From the NCBI GenBank assembly GCA_015711895.1, contig JACVJH010000229.1:1-6298 (forward strand): DNA of 6,298 bases, in the 5' to 3' direction. The stretch comes from Candidatus Solincola tengchongensis (lineage in GTDB: Bacteria > Actinomycetota > Geothermincolia > Geothermincolales > RBG-13-55-18). Position numbers and translations under genes: made by a program. Under the pieces are notes generated by a model, which did not search any database, was not told the DNA's origin, and saw nothing but the letters and a program-made list of their open reading frames with translations. Every line of letters begins with the position of its first letter. Within the stretch, counting starts at the first letter, position 1. This document shows positions 5,083-6,298 of the stretch, piece by piece.

Positions 5083-6298
5083 TCACACCCCCAGGGTAGT
5101 GTCCAGGCCCAGCTCCTCCAGCTTGGCCTTGGTGGGAATGCCCTCCTCGTTCCATCCCCGGCACTCGTAATAGCCGGAGAGGGCCTCCTCGTACTCCGCG
5201 CGGTCTATTATGGCCCCGTTGTTCACGTCGTCATACATCTTCTCCTCGAAGGCCCGCGGCGGCGGGTAGTCGTCCTTGCGCGAAGCTCCGAAGCGCACGT
5301 TGAACAGCTTGGCCACGTTGTGGATGCGTTCCCCGGCTTTGATCATCTCCTCGGCATCCATGTCGAACCCGGTCACTAGGCGGATGACCTTGGCCAGCTC
5401 GTCGTTGTCCTTGTAGATGCCCCGGGTGAACTTGCAGATGATCAGGGAGTCGATGATGGCATAGAGGTTCTCACCGTCGAAGACGATCTTGCCGCGGGAG
5501 CGGTCCAGGTGATAGCGGTCCACCTGCCCCTTGACGTCCACCTGGTAGGAGCCGGAGCGCAGGTAGCAGGCGCCGCGCAAGCTGGTAGCGAAGCCCAGGG
5601 TGGCCGTCTGCAGGGAGCGCAGGGAGTAGGCTCCCCACTCCAACTTCTTGTTCACCATGGCGAACTTGTGGGAGTCCTTGCCCACCTTCTCCGCGGCGCG
5701 GGCCGCCCCGTCGGCCAGGAGCTCCCCCAGCCTCCCCTCGCGCAGGCAGAGGCGTCGCACCGCCTCCACCATGGCCTCGCCGTTGCCGAAGCGGAGGTCC
5801 AGCCCGTCCACGTCCTCGCCGGTCAAGAGCCCCTTCTCGTAGGCCTCCATGGCCCAGCTCACGGTGACCCCGGCGGATATGGTGTCCACCCCCAGGGTGT
5901 CGCAGAGCTCCACCGCCTTGGTGATGGCGTTTAGGTCCGCCACCCCGCAGTTGGGGCCCAATAGCTCCAGGGATTCGTAGTCCATGGAGGCCACCGTCCC
6001 CGCCCAGGGCCCTTCCTTGACCAGGTTGATGTGGTCGCAGGCGATGGGGCAGGCGGGGCAGGCCACGATCTTCTTGACCATGGTCTTGAGCATGGTCTCC
6101 CCGGATACGGCCTCCGCCTGCTCGAAGGTGCCTTTCTGGAAATTATAGGAAGGGAGGCATCCCAGTCGGTTGTGCACCAGGACGTTGGCCGGAGTCCCCA
6201 GGATGCGGTACTTCTCGGTGGCCGGGCCGCGGCACCTCTGGTAGAGGTCGCGGCAGTACTCCAGCAACTCTTCCAGATGGGCCACCTCCACGTTCCCC
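5083..6298 (-). CDS. Aldehyde:ferredoxin oxidoreductase (AOR) family, C-terminal two thirds (5' partial)
   Basis: The gene runs off the right edge; about 404 residues are visible and the family is normally around 600 or more, so the N-terminal tungstopterin domain is missing. AOR enzymes oxidise aldehydes to carboxylic acids at a tungsten bis-pterin site and pass electrons through one [4Fe-4S] cluster. Counting from the GTG at 6291, which is probably internal because the frame stays open to the edge, the visible motifs are: ILGTPANVLVHN (30-41); CPACPIAC (78-85), three cluster cysteines; MDYESLELLGPNCG (103-116), with the conserved Glu; GVDTISAG (134-141), the pterin-binding loop; and DSLIICKF (281-288), with the fourth cluster cysteine C286. 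The segment SLRGACYLRSG (237-247) has Tyr242 where many relatives read His. The C-terminus is intact (GLDTTLGV). It is followed after three bases by the four-cluster protein, its likely partner. The substrate is undetermined; AOR, FOR-type and benzoyl-CoA-reductase-like relatives share these motifs, so I give no gene symbol. Confidence 0.92.
   Translation of the reverse strand, partial: GNVEVAHLEELLEYCRDLYQRCRGPATEKYRILGTPANVLVHNRLGCLPSYNFQKGTFEQAEAVSGETMLKTMVKKIVACPACPIACDHINLVKEGPWAGTVASMDYESLELLGPNCGVADLNAITKAVELCDTLGVDTISAGVTVSWAMEAYEKGLLTGEDVDGLDLRFGNGEAMVEAVRRLCLREGRLGELLADGAARAAEKVGKDSHKFAMVNKKLEWGAYSLRSLQTATLGFATSLRGACYLRSGSYQVDVKGQVDRYHLDRSRGKIVFDGENLYAIIDSLIICKFTRGIYKDNDELAKVIRLVTGFDMDAEEMIKAGERIHNVAKLFNVRFGASRKDDYPPPRAFEEKMYDDVNNGAIIDRAEYEEALSGYYECRGWNEEGIPTKAKLEELGLDTTLGV

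Noticed and set aside
4351..5379. Long plus-strand open frame (342 codons) across the iron-sulfur gene and the end of the AOR gene
   Set aside because: The opposite strand carries four complete cysteine motifs and AOR signatures. This frame has low-complexity Leu/Val/Gly/Ala content and no recognisable domain.

Overview
The window is GC-rich, with dense genes, GTG as well as ATG starts and G-rich ribosome binding sites. Its content is a tungsten-type aldehyde:ferredoxin oxidoreductase with a four-cluster iron-sulfur partner, an MprF-like aminoacyl-phospholipid synthase, and a metal-dependent amidohydrolase. This suggests an anaerobic, high-GC bacterium. An anaerobic actinobacterial lineage is one reasonable guess, but nothing here fixes the taxonomy.

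Layout. The left third reads rightward. It holds the last 77 codons of an alpha/beta hydrolase (to 235), then after 17 bases an ACMSD-like amidohydrolase (253-1134), then a 257-base GC-rich gap with possible stem-loops, then a six-helix membrane protein of unknown family (1392-2054). A convergent junction (2055-2211) carries an inverted repeat of REP type. Everything further right reads leftward: an MprF-like DUF2156 membrane enzyme (2212-3945), a 654-base stretch without a convincing gene (3946-4599), a 159-residue ferredoxin-like protein with four [4Fe-4S] sites (4600-5079), and the C-terminal two thirds of an AOR-family oxidoreductase (5083 to the window edge).

How they fit together. The AOR subunit and the four-cluster protein are almost certainly one transcriptional unit: three bases separate them and the second starts with GTG. 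They probably form one complex in which the tungstopterin site oxidises an aldehyde, or reduces an acid, and the small subunit carries the electrons. The alpha/beta hydrolase and amidohydrolase form a second likely operon, consistent with breakdown of a small organic, perhaps ring-derived, substrate that the window does not identify. The MprF-like enzyme appears to stand alone and would act on membrane lipids. I found no RNA gene, CRISPR array or intact mobile element. The clearest unexplained items are the orphan membrane protein, a His-to-Tyr difference in the oxidoreductase, and the palindrome-bearing gap 3946-4599.
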